A DNA stretch of 64,000 bases, taken from contig SCOX01000004.1 in the NCBI GenBank assembly GCA_005503055.1, forward strand, positions 240,586-304,585, in the 5' to 3' direction. Made by a program: the position numbers and the translations under genes. The notes beneath the pieces were generated by a model. It was given only the letters and a program-made list of their open reading frames with translations. It searched no databases and was not told the origin of the DNA. The number at the start of each line of letters is the position of its first letter. The stretch's first letter is position 1. Below are positions 17,701 to 29,868 of this stretch, piece by piece. This stretch comes from Lysobacteraceae bacterium P (lineage in GTDB: Bacteria > Pseudomonadota > Gammaproteobacteria > Xanthomonadales > Xanthomonadaceae).

Positions 17701-18784
17701 CACGCGGCCGCGCGTCTGGGTCTCGCAACCGCTGTTCGGCGATGTCGTGGCGCGGCTGCGCGAGCACTTCGACGTGGTCGAGACCGCGCGCGTGGGCAAG
17801 CACTCGCCGGACGAAATCGCCGCTGCGCTCGCGGACTGCGACGGCGCGCTGGTCACGCTCAACGATCCCATCGGCGCGCTTGAGGTCGCCAACGCGCCGC
17901 GCCTGCGCGCCATCGCCAACGTCGGCGTGGGCTACAACAACCTCGACGTTCCGGCGCTGACGGCGGCCGGCATCGTCGTCACCAACACGCCCGACGTGCT
18001 GACCGAGACGACGGCCGATTTCGGCTTCGCGCTGATGATGGCCGCCGCGCGCCGCATCACCGAGGCCGAGCGCTGGCTGCGCGACGGCCAATGGCGCCAG
18101 TGGAGTTTCGAGACGATGCTCGGCGGCGACGTGCACGGCGCCACGCTGGGCATCCTCGGCATGGGCCGGATCGGGCAGGGCATCGCGCGCCGCGCCGCAG
18201 GCTTCCGCATGCGCGTGCTGTACCACAACCGTTCGCGCCTGCCGGCGGATGTCGAGCGCGACTGCAACGCGACGTATGCCGATGTCGACACGCTCCTCGC
18301 CCATGCCGACCACCTCGTCCTCGTGCTGCCGTACTCGCCGGGCGTGCATCACATCGTCGACGCCGCCGCGCTGGCGAAGATGAAGCCCACCGCGACGCTG
18401 ACCAACATCGCGCGCGGCGGCATCGTCGACGAGGACGCGCTGGCCGATGCGCTCGAAAGCGGCCGCCTCGCCGCCGCGGGCCTGGACGTGTACGAGGGCG
18501 AGCCGGCGATCAACCCGCGCCTGCTTGCGCTGCGCAACGTCGTGCTCACGCCGCACATCGCCAGCGGCAGCCTCGCCACGCGCCGGGCGATGGTGGCACT
18601 GGCGGTCGAGAACCTGATCGCCGCACTCGGCGTCGGCCCGCGCGCCGGCGATCCACCCACGCCGGTCAACGCCGCGTTGAGCCCCTCTCCCAACGAGAGA
18701 GGGGTTGGGATGAGGGGCAACGAAGTGGAGACCGGCCCGATCGCGCACGACACGGACCGCCGAAAACCGACGGCGTCGAAATAA
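17693..18784 (+). CDS. D-2-hydroxyacid dehydrogenase (GhrB-like)
   Basis: A 363-aa NAD(P)-dependent dehydrogenase. The nucleotide-binding loop is [14 protein letters not shown], the catalytic Arg is in [10 protein letters not shown], the Glu in DVYEGEP, and the His in LTPHIASGS. It probably reduces glyoxylate, hydroxypyruvate or gluconate-type 2-keto acids, and the exact substrate is unclear. It overlaps aroC by 8 bp, suggesting co-expression. The conserved protein should end near PPTPVN (about residue 325). The remaining ~38 residues are read through a dispersed CCCCTCTCCC repeat (18682-18717) and look like an acquired tail. Confidence 0.88.
   Translation: MADTRPRVWVSQPLFGDVVARLREHFDVVETARVGKHSPDEIAAALADCDGALVTLNDPIGALEVANAPRLRAIANVGVGYNNLDVPALTAAGIVVTNTPDVLTETTADFGFALMMAAARRITEAERWLRDGQWRQWSFETMLGGDVHGATLGILGMGRIGQGIARRAAGFRMRVLYHNRSRLPADVERDCNATYADVDTLLAHADHLVLVLPYSPGVHHIVDAAALAKMKPTATLTNIARGGIVDEDALADALESGRLAAAGLDVYEGEPAINPRLLALRNVVLTPHIASGSLATRRAMVALAVENLIAALGVGPRAGDPPTPVNAALSPSPNERGVGMRGNEVETGPIAHDTDRRKPTASK
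18682..18717 (+). repeat. dispersed CCCCTCTCC...GAGAGGGG repeat inside a gene's 3' end
   Basis: CCCCTCTC (18682-18689) pairs with GAGAGGGG around CCAAC, followed by TTGGGATGAGGGG. The element lies in frame at the C-terminus of the dehydrogenase and removes its expected stop. Related elements are at 8231-8267 and 12151-12181. Confidence 0.6.
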
Positions 18785-19282
18785 CGACGCCACACGTCGT
18801 CTATCGCCGCGCCGTCGGATAATCCGCACGTCGCCACCGCCGCCGCCGCTCCGGTTCCCGCCACGCAGCGCCTGGTAGCCCGGGTAAGGCCGAAGGCCGC
18901 ACCGGGAGCACGCCGAGGCTCTGCGCTCGCCCCCGGGTGCGCTTCGCTTACCCGGGCTACCGACCTGTTCCACGGCCGCCCACGCACCGGACTTCGCCAT
19001 GCAGCGCCTGATCCAGATCCGCACCTGGCGGCTCGCGCCCGGCACGCTGCCGGCTTCCACCGCGCGTCCGTGGAGACAAGGTCCGCGCGAGACGGTGCTC
19101 GCGGTGATCCAGCACTACCTGGATGCGGTACTGTGGCTGCCTCCGGATGCCATCAACGACCTGCGATGCCGCAATACAGGCGTCGCGGATCGACGCGACT
19201 GACTTCCAGATCCCGAAACACCTGCCGGAACGGGTCCGGCGGTATTCCCAGCGCGACTCCTCCAACCACGAAGAAGGAACCA
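18785..19282. other. 498-bp gap without a convincing gene
   Basis: The gap between the dehydrogenase and asd holds a GTAG REP pair at 18875-18960. The rest shows no conserved coding region; the short frame at 18999-19202 lacks homology I recognise. The asd promoter should lie between about 19100 and 19250. The last bases carry the ribosome-binding stretch AGAAGGA before asd. Confidence 0.6.
18875..18960. repeat. GTAG-type REP pair
   Basis: The left unit is GTAGCCCGGGTAAGGCCGAAG... and the right unit ends ...GCTTACCCGGGCTAC. Both have GTAG/CTAC ends and the CCCGGG core, as in the pair at 13607-13679. The central spacer differs (AGCACGCCGAGGCTCTGCG). It is an 86-bp element in the dehydrogenase-asd gap. 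Confidence 0.75.
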
Positions 19283-20308
<1,026 letters not shown>

Positions 20309-20326
20309 CGTCCGCCGGGGTCCAAT

Positions 20327-20358
20327 CCGCCGCCGCGGTCGCATCCGGCGGCGGTTTT
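20327..20358 (+). terminator. rho-independent terminator after asd
   Basis: A perfect 9-bp stem CCGCCGCCG (20327-20335) / CGGCGGCGG (20346-20354) with a 10-nt loop is followed by TTTT. It starts 18 bp after the asd stop. Confidence 0.8.
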
Positions 20359-20417
20359 CGTTGCCCCGCCCCCCGGCGAGGGCTTAGAGTCGCGCCGGGG
20401 AAGGGCAGGGATCCGAA

Positions 20418-22322
20418 GTGGAACAAGCCGAAGTAAAACAGGCAGTTGCCAGACAAACTTGCGCCAGACGCTACGCGCGCACCGCGCTGGGACTGGCGTT
20501 GGCCCTGGCCAGCGGCGCCGCCGCGGCATTGGGCCTGGGGCAAATCGAGGTCAAATCGCGACTGGGGCAGCCGTTCCTGGCCGAAATTCCGATTGTGTCC
20601 AACGATCCGGCCGAACTGGAGAACCTGCAGGCCGAGCTCGCCTCGCCTCTGGTCTTCGCCCGCGTCGGCCTGCAGCCGCCGATGGGCGTGGTGGCGCAAC
20701 TGCAGTTCACCTCGGCGCTGGACTCGGCCGGCCGCCCGATCATCCGCGTCACCACCGAGCAGGCGGTCACCGAGCCGCTGCTGACGTTTCTGGTCTCGGT
20801 GGACTGGGGCCAGGGCCGGCTCGTGCGCGAATACGCCGCGCTGGTCGATGCACCGCGCACGGTGTCCGCGCCGATGCAGCCGGCGATCGAGGAGACGGTC
20901 GTCTCCGAACCCAACATCATCGAGCGTCCCGCCGAAACGCCGACGCCCGCCGCGCCCACGCCGGAAGAGGCCGTGGCCGAAACCCTGGCGAGCGAAGAGA
21001 ACGCCGCGGCCGACGGCAACGAAATTCCCGCGACGCCGCAACCCGAACCGCAGCCGCAGGTCGCCGTGGCGACGCCGCCGCGCGCGCCGGTGCAGGACAT
21101 CGCGCGCGAACTGGCGGGCGACTACACCGTGCGGCGCGGCGACACGCTGTCGGAAATCGCCGGGCGCATGCAGGGCGAGGTCAGCCTCGACCAGGCGATG
21201 ATCGCGCTGCTGCGCGCCAATCCCGATGCGTTCATCGATGGCAACATCAACCGCCTGAAGGCCGGCGCGGTGCTCGACGTTCCGGCCGGAGAGGAACTCG
21301 CCAGCGTCGACTCGGCCGAAGCACGCCGGCTCGTCGCCACGCAGGTGCAACAGTGGCGCGACGCGCGACGTGCCGTGCCGCAGCCCGCGCTGGAAGGCAC
21401 CGTCGCTTCGGCGGCGAATGCGAACGCTGCGCCGGTTGGCGACGCGGCCGAGAACACCACAACGGCGGGCGGCGCGGCGACGCGCGATGCCCGTCTGGAA
21501 ATCGTTCCGCCGGATGCCTCGCGCGCTACCCAGGCGGGAACCCAGTCCGGCATCCAGTCCGGCGGTGAGGGCGACATGCTGCGACAGGAACTGCAACAGA
21601 CCCAGGAAACCGTCGTCGCGCGCGACGCCGAGGTCCGGGAACTCAAGAGCCGCATCGCGGAGCTGGAACAGCTCCAGCAGAAGCAGCAGCAACTGATCAC
21701 GATGAAGGACAGCGAGCTGGCCGCTTCGCAACAGCGTCTGGCCAAGAGCAACGACCAGGCCCAGTCGGCGCAGTCCGGCGCGATGCTGCCGTGGGCCATC
21801 GGCGGTGGCGCGCTGCTGCTGGCGCTGCTCGGCGGCTGGTGGTGGGGACGTCGTCCGACCAAGCCGGTGTTCCGTGCCCCGTCCGAAGGCGCGGCCGCCA
21901 CGCCATCGATCTCCGACGCGTTCGCACCGGGTCAGGGCATGGAGATGGGCGAAGACATCGGGCCGATCGACGAGCCGGTCGGTGAGGTCATCGAGGAGCC
22001 GCTCGTCGAAGCCCACGCACCCGCCGAACCCGCCTTCGCACTGACGCCGGAGCCGGCGCCGCCGACCCGGCGCGCGGCGCCCGTGATGCCGTCCGCGCCG
22101 ATCGCGCCGGCCTGGCACATCGCCGCCAACGGCGATGGCCGCCGCGCGCACGTCGAGCCGACGCTGGCCACGCAACCGGGGCAGGAACGCCTGGAACTCG
22201 CCCGTGCCTACATCGACCTGGGCGATCGCGAGAGCGCGCGCCAGTTGCTGAGCGAAGTGATCATCAACGGCGACCTGGCCGCTCGTCAGGCCGCCTCGCG
22301 GATGCTGCAGGACATGGGCTGA
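20418..22322 (+). CDS. fimV: FimV/HubP-like polar scaffold protein
   Basis: A 634-aa inner-membrane protein of the FimV/TspA/HubP family, a peptidoglycan-binding polar landmark that supports type IV pili, secretion and chemotaxis localisation. The order is: signal/anchor (about 20-37), FimV N-terminal domain beginning [20 protein letters not shown], Pro/Ala-rich linker, LysM-like module [16 protein letters not shown] (about 236-290), coiled coil around 390-440, transmembrane segment about 456-474 before GRRP, acidic linker, and a C-terminal [14 protein letters not shown]...A..ML.DM module. Start is GTG 20418 with AGGGCAGGG upstream. It is shorter than Pseudomonas FimV. Confidence 0.9.
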   Translation: MEQAEVKQAVARQTCARRYARTALGLALALASGAAAALGLGQIEVKSRLGQPFLAEIPIVSNDPAELENLQAELASPLVFARVGLQPPMGVVAQLQFTSALDSAGRPIIRVTTEQAVTEPLLTFLVSVDWGQGRLVREYAALVDAPRTVSAPMQPAIEETVVSEPNIIERPAETPTPAAPTPEEAVAETLASEENAAADGNEIPATPQPEPQPQVAVATPPRAPVQDIARELAGDYTVRRGDTLSEIAGRMQGEVSLDQAMIALLRANPDAFIDGNINRLKAGAVLDVPAGEELASVDSAEARRLVATQVQQWRDARRAVPQPALEGTVASAANANAAPVGDAAENTTTAGGAATRDARLEIVPPDASRATQAGTQSGIQSGGEGDMLRQELQQTQETVVARDAEVRELKSRIAELEQLQQKQQQLITMKDSELAASQQRLAKSNDQAQSAQSGAMLPWAIGGGALLLALLGGWWWGRRPTKPVFRAPSEGAAATPSISDAFAPGQGMEMGEDIGPIDEPVGEVIEEPLVEAHAPAEPAFALTPEPAPPTRRAAPVMPSAPIAPAWHIAANGDGRRAHVEPTLATQPGQERLELARAYIDLGDRESARQLLSEVIINGDLAARQAASRMLQDMG

Positions 22323-22347
22323 CCCACGCCGCGGCATCCGTTCGACC

Positions 22348-22380
22348 CGCCGCCCCGGTCCGCCGGGGCGGCGTCGTTTT
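22348..22380 (+). terminator. rho-independent terminator after fimV
   Basis: An 11-bp stem CGCCGCCCCGG (22348-22358) / CCGGGGCGGCG (22363-22373) with a TCCG loop is followed by TCGTTTT. It is 25 bp after the fimV stop. Confidence 0.8.
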
Positions 22381-22468
22381 GGTCGCCGGCATTGCCCCGC
22401 GCGCCGCGGCAACGCAGGATCTCCCCTTCGAACGAACCGGCCCCCGCCGGCGTGGACGCCGTACCGAC

Positions 22469-23332
22469 GTGAACCATCCCGAGCACGACATCGCGCCATC
22501 CACCGACACGACGCAGCGCGAGTTGCCGCAGCGTGCCGCGCAGCGTTTCGCCCTCGGCGTGGAGTACGACGGCAGCGGATTCAGCGGCTGGCAGCGCCTG
22601 AGCAAGCACGGCGAACCCGAGCGCGAAGGCGAACGGACCCTGCAGGCGGCGCTGGAAGGCGCGATCTCCTTCGTCGCCGGGCATCCGGTCGAAACCGTCT
22701 GCGCCGGACGCACCGACGCGGGCGTGCACGCCGCTTGCCAGGTCGTGCATTTCGACAGCGACGCGCCGCGCGATCCGCGCAGCTGGATGCTCGGCGTCAC
22801 CAGCCGCCTGCCGCCGCAGATGGCGGTGCTGTGGTGCCGGCCGGTGGCGGCGGATTTCCACGCGCGCTTTTCCGCGCGCGCGCGCCGCTATCGCTACCGC
22901 ATCCTCAACCGCCCCGTGCGCGCCGCGCTCGGTCGCCCGTACCTGAGCTGGGAACGCCGCCCGCTCGACGCCGACGCCATGCACCGCGCCGCCCAGGCGC
23001 TGCTGGGCGAAAACGACTTTTCGTCCTTCCGCACCGTGCACTGCCAGGCGCCGCACGCGTGGCGCGAACTGCAGGAAATCCGCGTGACGCGCGCCGGTGA
23101 AGTGGTCGAGGTGGAAGTGCAGGCGAACGCATTCCTCCACCACATGGTGCGCAACATCGTCGGCAGCCTGCTCATGGTCGGCAGCGGCGAAAAACCCGAA
23201 GGCTGGATCGCCGAGCTGCTCGCCGGACGCGACCGCACCGTCGCCGGACCGACCGCGCCGCCGACCGGGCTGGTGTTCCTCGGCCCGCGTTATCCCGCGC
23301 AGTGGAACCTGCCGGCCGAGGTGACGTCGTGA
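22469..23332 (+). CDS. truA: tRNA pseudouridine38-40 synthase TruA
   Basis: A 287-aa enzyme that makes pseudouridine at tRNA positions 38-40. The catalytic Asp83 is in [11 protein letters not shown]. Other marks are [13 protein letters not shown] at the start of the fold, the [12 protein letters not shown] arginine-rich stretch, and [15 protein letters not shown]. The start is uncertain: GTG 22469 (MNHPEHD) is used because it falls after the fimV terminator, while the conserved fold begins only at about residue 27. The stop overlaps the trpF start (GTGA). Confidence 0.93.
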   Translation: MNHPEHDIAPSTDTTQRELPQRAAQRFALGVEYDGSGFSGWQRLSKHGEPEREGERTLQAALEGAISFVAGHPVETVCAGRTDAGVHAACQVVHFDSDAPRDPRSWMLGVTSRLPPQMAVLWCRPVAADFHARFSARARRYRYRILNRPVRAALGRPYLSWERRPLDADAMHRAAQALLGENDFSSFRTVHCQAPHAWRELQEIRVTRAGEVVEVEVQANAFLHHMVRNIVGSLLMVGSGEKPEGWIAELLAGRDRTVAGPTAPPTGLVFLGPRYPAQWNLPAEVTS

Positions 23333-23982
23333 CGCGCGCGCCGCTGCGCACGCGCATCAAGTTCTGCGGGATGACGCGCGCGGAGGACATCGCGCTCGCC
23401 TGCACGCTGGGCGTGGACGCGATCGGGCTGGTGTTCGCACACCGCAGTCCGCGCCGCCTTGAGGTCGGACAGGCCGCGGCGCTGCGTGCGCACGCGATGC
23501 CGTTCGTCGATGCCGTGGCGCTGATGATGGACAGCCCCGCCGAACTCGTGCGCGAGGTGATCGCGCAGGTGCGTCCGAGCGTGCTGCAGTTCCACGGCGA
23601 CGAGGAAGATGCGTACTGCCGCAGCTTCGGGCTGCCGTTCCTCAAGGCCGTGGCGATGGGCGGCGACGATGCGGAGCCGGTGCAGGCGAGGTTCCGCCAC
23701 CACCCGCACGCGTCGGGCTTCCTGCTCGACAGCCACGCGCGCGGCGGCAGCGGCGGGACCGGGCGCACGTTCGACTGGACGCGCATTCCCGGTGGCGTCG
23801 AGCGGCCGTTCCTGCTGGCCGGCGGCATCCACCCCGACAACGTCTTCGACGCGATCCGCGTCGTGCACCCGTGGGGCGTGGACGTGTCCAGCGGCATCGA
23901 GTCCGCACCCGGCGAGAAGGACGCGGCGAAGATGCGCCGCTTCGTCGAGGAAGTGCGGCGCGCGGACGCCCGCGAGGCCTGA
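23329..23982 (+). CDS. trpF: phosphoribosylanthranilate isomerase
   Basis: A 217-aa TIM-barrel enzyme of tryptophan synthesis (PRA to CdRP). The catalytic Cys is in [11 protein letters not shown] (about residues 8-18), the catalytic Asp in [20 protein letters not shown], and the phosphate-binding loop is [10 protein letters not shown]. The GTG start at 23329 overlaps truA (GTGA). As in other gammaproteobacteria it stands in a truA-trpF-trpB-trpA cluster, but here a tandem repeat array and a LysR gene separate trpF from trpB. Its 3' end runs into the array. Confidence 0.95.
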   Translation: MTRAPLRTRIKFCGMTRAEDIALACTLGVDAIGLVFAHRSPRRLEVGQAAALRAHAMPFVDAVALMMDSPAELVREVIAQVRPSVLQFHGDEEDAYCRSFGLPFLKAVAMGGDDAEPVQARFRHHPHASGFLLDSHARGGSGGTGRTFDWTRIPGGVERPFLLAGGIHPDNVFDAIRVVHPWGVDVSSGIESAPGEKDAAKMRRFVEEVRRADAREA

Positions 23983-24329
23983 CGAGCTTCCGATACTGGC
24001 TCGCCAGTCTTTTTGCGCGACGCTCCAGTGTCCCCGGCCTGACGCACGAGTCTTTTTGCCTGGGGTTCCAGAATCCGGGACTCACGCGCGAGCCTTTTAG
24101 CCTGGCGCTCCAGTGTCCCGGGCCTGAAGCGCGAGTCTTTTCGGCTGGCGTTCCAGAATCCGGGACTGGCGTTCGAGTCTTTTTGCCTGGCGCTCCAGGC
24201 TCCCGGGCCTCACGCGCGAGTCTTTTCGACTGGCCCTCCAGAGTCCGAGCCTGACGCGCGAGTTGTATTGCCTGGCGCGCCGAGCTCCGATTCTGGCGTT
24301 CGAGTCTTCCTGCTCGAAGCGTCGGCGGC
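23983..24329. other. 347-bp non-coding gap filled by a tandem array
   Basis: The region lies between the convergent 3' ends of trpF and the LysR gene. It consists almost entirely of the 42/43-bp tandem repeats described separately. Open frames cross it on both strands, but the 85-bp dimer period would shift the frame at each turn, so a repeat protein is unlikely. No U-rich terminator is apparent. Confidence 0.75.
23990..24325. repeat. tandem array of about eight 42/43-bp units
   Basis: The anchor AGTCTTTT recurs at 24006, 24049, 24091 (as AGCCTTTT), 24134, 24176 and 24219. Degenerate copies are at 24261 and 24303. The spacings are 43, 42, 43, 42, 43, 42, 42. Units alternate between two sub-types (GCTCCAGTGTCCCGGGCCTG and GTTCCAGAATCCGGGACT), making an 85-bp dimer. 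Most units contain CTGG-nnnn-CCAG, a short stem with a variable loop. Confidence 0.9.
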
Positions 24330-25220
24330 TCAGGTCTGCGCGAGCGCTTCCCTCAGCCATTGCGCCAGCCGCGGCACGCGCGGGTCGCTGGCGCGTCGTG
24401 GCGCGCACAGCACCCACTTCGCCTGCGTATCGACGAAGCCCCACGGTGCGATGAGCCGACCGCTCGCGATGTCTTCGGCCACCAGCGGTTCCGGCGCGAT
24501 CGCCACACCGAGTCCGGCCTGCGCGGCCTCCAGCAGGTAGTAGAGGTGATCGAAGCCGGTGCCCAGACGCAGCGCGGCCGGATCGAGCGCGTTGCGCGTG
24601 GCCCAGTCCGACCATGCCTGCGGGCGCGATTGCGTGTGCAGCAGCGCGACGTCGAGCAGGGCGCGCGGTGGCGCATCGCGCAGGCGCTCGAAGTCCGCGG
24701 CGCGCGGGCTGACGACCGGGCCGATCCGCTCCACGGCCAGCTCGTGAACCTGCCATTCGGCGGGCCAGGGCGCGTGGGCGATCAGCAGCGCGGCGTCCAG
24801 TCCGGTGAGCGCGGCGTCCGGCGCGGTCTCGCTGGCGGACAGGTGCAGGCGCAGATCGGGGCGTTCGCGCGCCAGCCGGTCCAGGCGCGGAATCATCCAG
24901 CGCGCCAGCACGCCGCCCGGGCAGCCGAGCACCAGCGGCGAATGCTGTGGCCGGCGGCGCAGCTCCGACCACGCCTGCCGCAATGGCTCGAAGGCCGACT
25001 CGGCGGCCTCGTGCAGGCGGCGCCCGGCCGGCGTGAGAGCCAGTCCACGGCCCTCGCGGACGAACAGCGCGGCGCCCGCCGCCTCCTCCAGCGATTTCAG
25101 GTGACGGCTGACCGCGCCGTGGGTGACATGCAGTTCGTCCGCCGCACGGCTGACGCTGTCGAGCCGGGCCACGGCTTCGAAGGCGCGCAGGGCGTTGAGC
25201 GGGGGCAGGTCGCGACTCAT
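24330..25220 (-). CDS. LysR-type transcriptional regulator, TrpI-like
   Basis: A 296-aa LysR regulator. The N-terminal winged helix reads [20 protein letters not shown]...[16 protein letters not shown] (about 8-50), and the effector domain follows. It is divergently oriented from trpBA with 75 bp between, the same layout as Pseudomonas TrpI, which activates trpBA with indoleglycerol phosphate. That analogy, and not a unique motif, is the basis for the TrpI-like call. GcvA/AmpR-type regulators share this N-terminus. The ATG at 25220 (MSRDLPPLN) fits better than one seven codons upstream. Confidence 0.8.
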   Translation of the reverse strand: MSRDLPPLNALRAFEAVARLDSVSRAADELHVTHGAVSRHLKSLEEAAGAALFVREGRGLALTPAGRRLHEAAESAFEPLRQAWSELRRRPQHSPLVLGCPGGVLARWMIPRLDRLARERPDLRLHLSASETAPDAALTGLDAALLIAHAPWPAEWQVHELAVERIGPVVSPRAADFERLRDAPPRALLDVALLHTQSRPQAWSDWATRNALDPAALRLGTGFDHLYYLLEAAQAGLGVAIAPEPLVAEDIASGRLIAPWGFVDTQAKWVLCAPRRASDPRVPRLAQWLREALAQT

Positions 25221-25295
25221 GGGTGTGAGTTTTCCTGACAAGTCGCGCCGATTTTATGCATGTTCATGCGCTGCTGTCGCCGATAAAGTCACGGC
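25221..25295. promoter_or_regulatory. divergent control region lysR / trpBA
   Basis: A 75-bp AT-richer gap between the two start codons. It holds the near-palindrome TGCATGTTCATGC (25257-25269), a plausible half of a LysR operator, and GATAAAG before trpB. By analogy with the Pseudomonas trpI-trpBA region it should bind the LysR protein. Confidence 0.4.
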
Positions 25296-26504
<1,209 letters not shown>

Positions 26505-26517
26505 CGGCGCGCTCTTC

Positions 26518-26594
26518 TTCAAGGGGAAGGTCGGGGACGCGGCGGGACCATCCCTCCCTCCCATCCCAATGCCTTCCGGGCCTTCCCCTTGAAG
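26518..26594. repeat. inverted repeat in the trpB-trpA spacer
   Basis: CTTCAAGGGGAAGG (26518-26531) and its exact reverse complement (26581-26594) flank 49 bp with a CCCTCCCTCCCATCCC run. It would form a long hairpin in the trpBA mRNA 28 bp before trpA. Confidence 0.8.
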
Positions 26595-26621
26595 CGGAGC
26601 AGACCAGACCACGGCCTCGCC

Positions 26622-27449
26622 ATGAATCGAATCGACCAACGCTTCACCCAGTTGCGCTCCGCTCGCCGCAAGGCGCTGATCCCGTTCGTCACCGCGGGCG
26701 ATCCCTCGCTGGAGGCGACGGTGCCGGTCATGCACGCCCTGGTGGACGCCGGCGCCGACGTGATCGAACTGGGCGTGCCGTTCTCCGACCCCATGGCCGA
26801 TGGCCCGACGATCCAGCGCAGTTCCGAACGCGCGCTCGCGCGCGGGGCGGGGCTGTCGTTCGTGTTCGACACCGTGCGCCGCTTCCGCGAACGCGATGCG
26901 GCCACGCCGGTCGTGCTGATGGGCTACCTCAATCCGGTCGAGATCCGCGGCGCCGAGCGCTTCGCCGTCGAGGCAGTCGAGGCGGGCGTGGACGGCGTGC
27001 TGCTGGTCGATCTGCCGCCCGAGGAATCGGCCGAATTCCGCGAGGCGTTCGCCGCGCAAGGCCTGGCGCTGATCCTGCTGGCGTCCCCGACCACGACCGA
27101 CGAACGCCTGCAACGCCTGTGCGACGACGCGCAGGGCTACCTCTATTACGTCAGCTTCGCCGGCGTGACCGGCGCCGACCGTCTCGATGCCGGCGCGGCG
27201 GGCGAGCGCCTGCACCAGATCCGCCAACGCAGCCGCGTGCCGGTGGTGGCCGGCTTCGGCATCAAGGACGCGGCCAGCGCCGCGGCGATGGCACGCGAGG
27301 CCGAGGGCGTCGTCGTCGGCAGCGCCTTGGTCGCGGCCCTGGCCGATGCGGCCGATCCGGCCATACAGGCCCGCACGTTCCTGGCGCCATTGCGCGCCGC
27401 GCTGGACGCGATCGCTGCCAGCCCAACCGCTGCCGCCGACCCGGCTTGA
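26622..27449 (+). CDS. trpA: tryptophan synthase alpha chain
   Basis: A 275-aa TIM barrel that cleaves indoleglycerol phosphate to indole. The catalytic Glu is in [17 protein letters not shown] and the Asp in LLVDLPPEE. The phosphate-binding GFGIKD loop and GSALV are present. ATG 26622 (MNRIDQRF) is the family start; it comes shortly after the right arm of an inverted repeat. It ends 98 bp before accD, and that gap holds a GC hairpin (27457-27476) and TAAACT as a possible accD -10. Confidence 0.96.
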   Translation: MNRIDQRFTQLRSARRKALIPFVTAGDPSLEATVPVMHALVDAGADVIELGVPFSDPMADGPTIQRSSERALARGAGLSFVFDTVRRFRERDAATPVVLMGYLNPVEIRGAERFAVEAVEAGVDGVLLVDLPPEESAEFREAFAAQGLALILLASPTTTDERLQRLCDDAQGYLYYVSFAGVTGADRLDAGAAGERLHQIRQRSRVPVVAGFGIKDAASAAAMAREAEGVVVGSALVAALADAADPAIQARTFLAPLRAALDAIAASPTAAADPA

Positions 27450-27547
27450 AAGGGCGAGCGGGCGCTGGCGCCCGCTGCGCTAAACTGGCCCGCTCGGCCG
27501 GACCTGCTCCGGCTTTCTTCACGCCTGAACGGGAATACTCTCAACGC

Positions 27548-28446
<899 letters not shown>

Positions 28447-28450
<4 letters not shown>

Positions 28451-29787
28451 GCCGCCGTTACTTCGGTACCGACGGCATCCGTGGGCGTGTGGGCGAAGGG
28501 CCGATCTCGGCCGACTTCGTGCTGCGGCTGGGCAATGCCTACGGCCACGCGCTGCCGCGCCGCGACTGGCGCAATCCGGTGGTGATCATCGGCAAGGACA
28601 CGCGCATCTCGAACTACATGTTCGAGGCCGCGCTGGAAGCCGGCCTGGTCGCCGCCGGCGTGGACGTGCAGCTGATGGGTCCGATGCCGACCCCGGCCGT
28701 CGCCCACCTGACCCACTCGATGCGCGCCGACGGCGGCATCGTGATCTCCGCTTCGCACAACCCGCACCACGACAACGGCATCAAGTTCTTCTCCGCCGAA
28801 GGCGAGAAGCTCGACGATGCCACCGAGCTGGCGATCGAGGCCGCGCTGGAAGAGCCATTCCGCACGGTGCCTTCCGAGCAGCTCGGCAAGGCCGTACGCA
28901 CGCGCGACGCGCTCGGGCGGTACATCGAACACTGCAAGAATTCGGTGCCCAAGGGCTTCGACCTGGGCGGCCTGCGCATCGCCATGGATTGCGCCAACGG
29001 CGCAACCTACCAGCTCGGCCCGCTCGTCCTGCGCGAGCTGGGTGCGCGCGTGGATGCCATCGGCATCGAGCCCAGCGGCATCAACATCAACGACGGCGTC
29101 GGCTCGACCCATCCGGACACGCTGGTGTCGCACGTGCGGGCGACGGGTGCGGACATCGGCATCGCGTTCGACGGCGACGGCGACCGCGTGCTGTTCGTCG
29201 ATGGAAACGGCGTGATCTGCGACGGCGACGATCTCATTTACGTGCTGTCCACCGATTGGCAGCAGTCCGGCCGCCTGCGCGGTCCGGTCGTCGGCACGCT
29301 GATGACCAACTACGCGCTCGAACGCGCGTTCGCCGAGCGCGGCATCGAGTTCATCCGCGCCAAGGTCGGCGACCGCTACGTGCACCAGCAACTGGTGGGC
29401 AACGGCGGCGTGCTGGGCGGCGAGGCTTCGGGCCATCTGTTGTGCCTGGACCGGTCCAACACCGGCGACGGCATCGTCAGTGCGTTGCAGGTGCTGGAAG
29501 TGCTGCAGCGTCGCGGCGTATCGCTGCGCGAGGCGCTGGAGGGTTTCCGCAAGGTCCCGCAGAAGACCGTGAACGTGCGCTTCGCCGCCGGTTCCAGGCC
29601 GGTCGAGGCCGCCTCGGTGAAGGCGGCGCTGGCGCAGGCCGAGCAGGCCGTCGCCGGTCGCGGTCGCGCCTTCCTGCGCCCCTCCGGCACCGAGCCGGTG
29701 GTGCGCGTCACGGTCGAGGCCGATGACGCCGCGCTGATGCAGGACACGTTGGACAAGCTCGCCGCAGCGGTGAGTGCCGCCGCGTAA
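28447..29787 (+). CDS. glmM: phosphoglucosamine mutase
   Basis: A 446-aa enzyme converting glucosamine-6-phosphate to glucosamine-1-phosphate for UDP-GlcNAc, peptidoglycan and LPS synthesis. The phosphoserine is Ser103 in [15 protein letters not shown], the Mg loop is DGDGDR, and the C-terminal phosphate clamp is RPSGTEP. Length is as expected (about 445). The ATG overlaps accD by 4 bp. It converges on the YejM-like gene across an 80-bp spacer with hairpins. Confidence 0.97.
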
Positions 29788-29802
29788 TGCCTCGGCGCGC
29801 TT

Positions 29803-29858
29803 CCGCTCCCGTGTTCGGGAGCGGGACGCCACGACGGCCGGCCCGCATCCCGCCGGCC
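29803..29858. terminator. possible bidirectional terminator glmM / yejM-like
   Basis: CCGCTCCCG (29803-29811) pairs with CGGGAGCGG (29816-29824) over TGTT. A second stem GGCCGGC/GCCGGCC lies at 29836-29858. There is no U-tract, so activity in either direction is uncertain. Confidence 0.4.
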
Positions 29859-29868
29859 GGCTTGCGGA

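Noticed and set aside
18999..19202. Small plus-strand frame before asd (starts MQRLIQIRTWRL)
   Set aside because: No ribosome-binding site or similarity; the region is repeat-rich and likely only the asd leader.
23871..24254. Open frame through the 42/43-bp array that looks like a repeat protein
   Set aside because: The 85-bp dimer period shifts the frame at each turn, and the frame begins inside trpF; no conserved protein is suggested.
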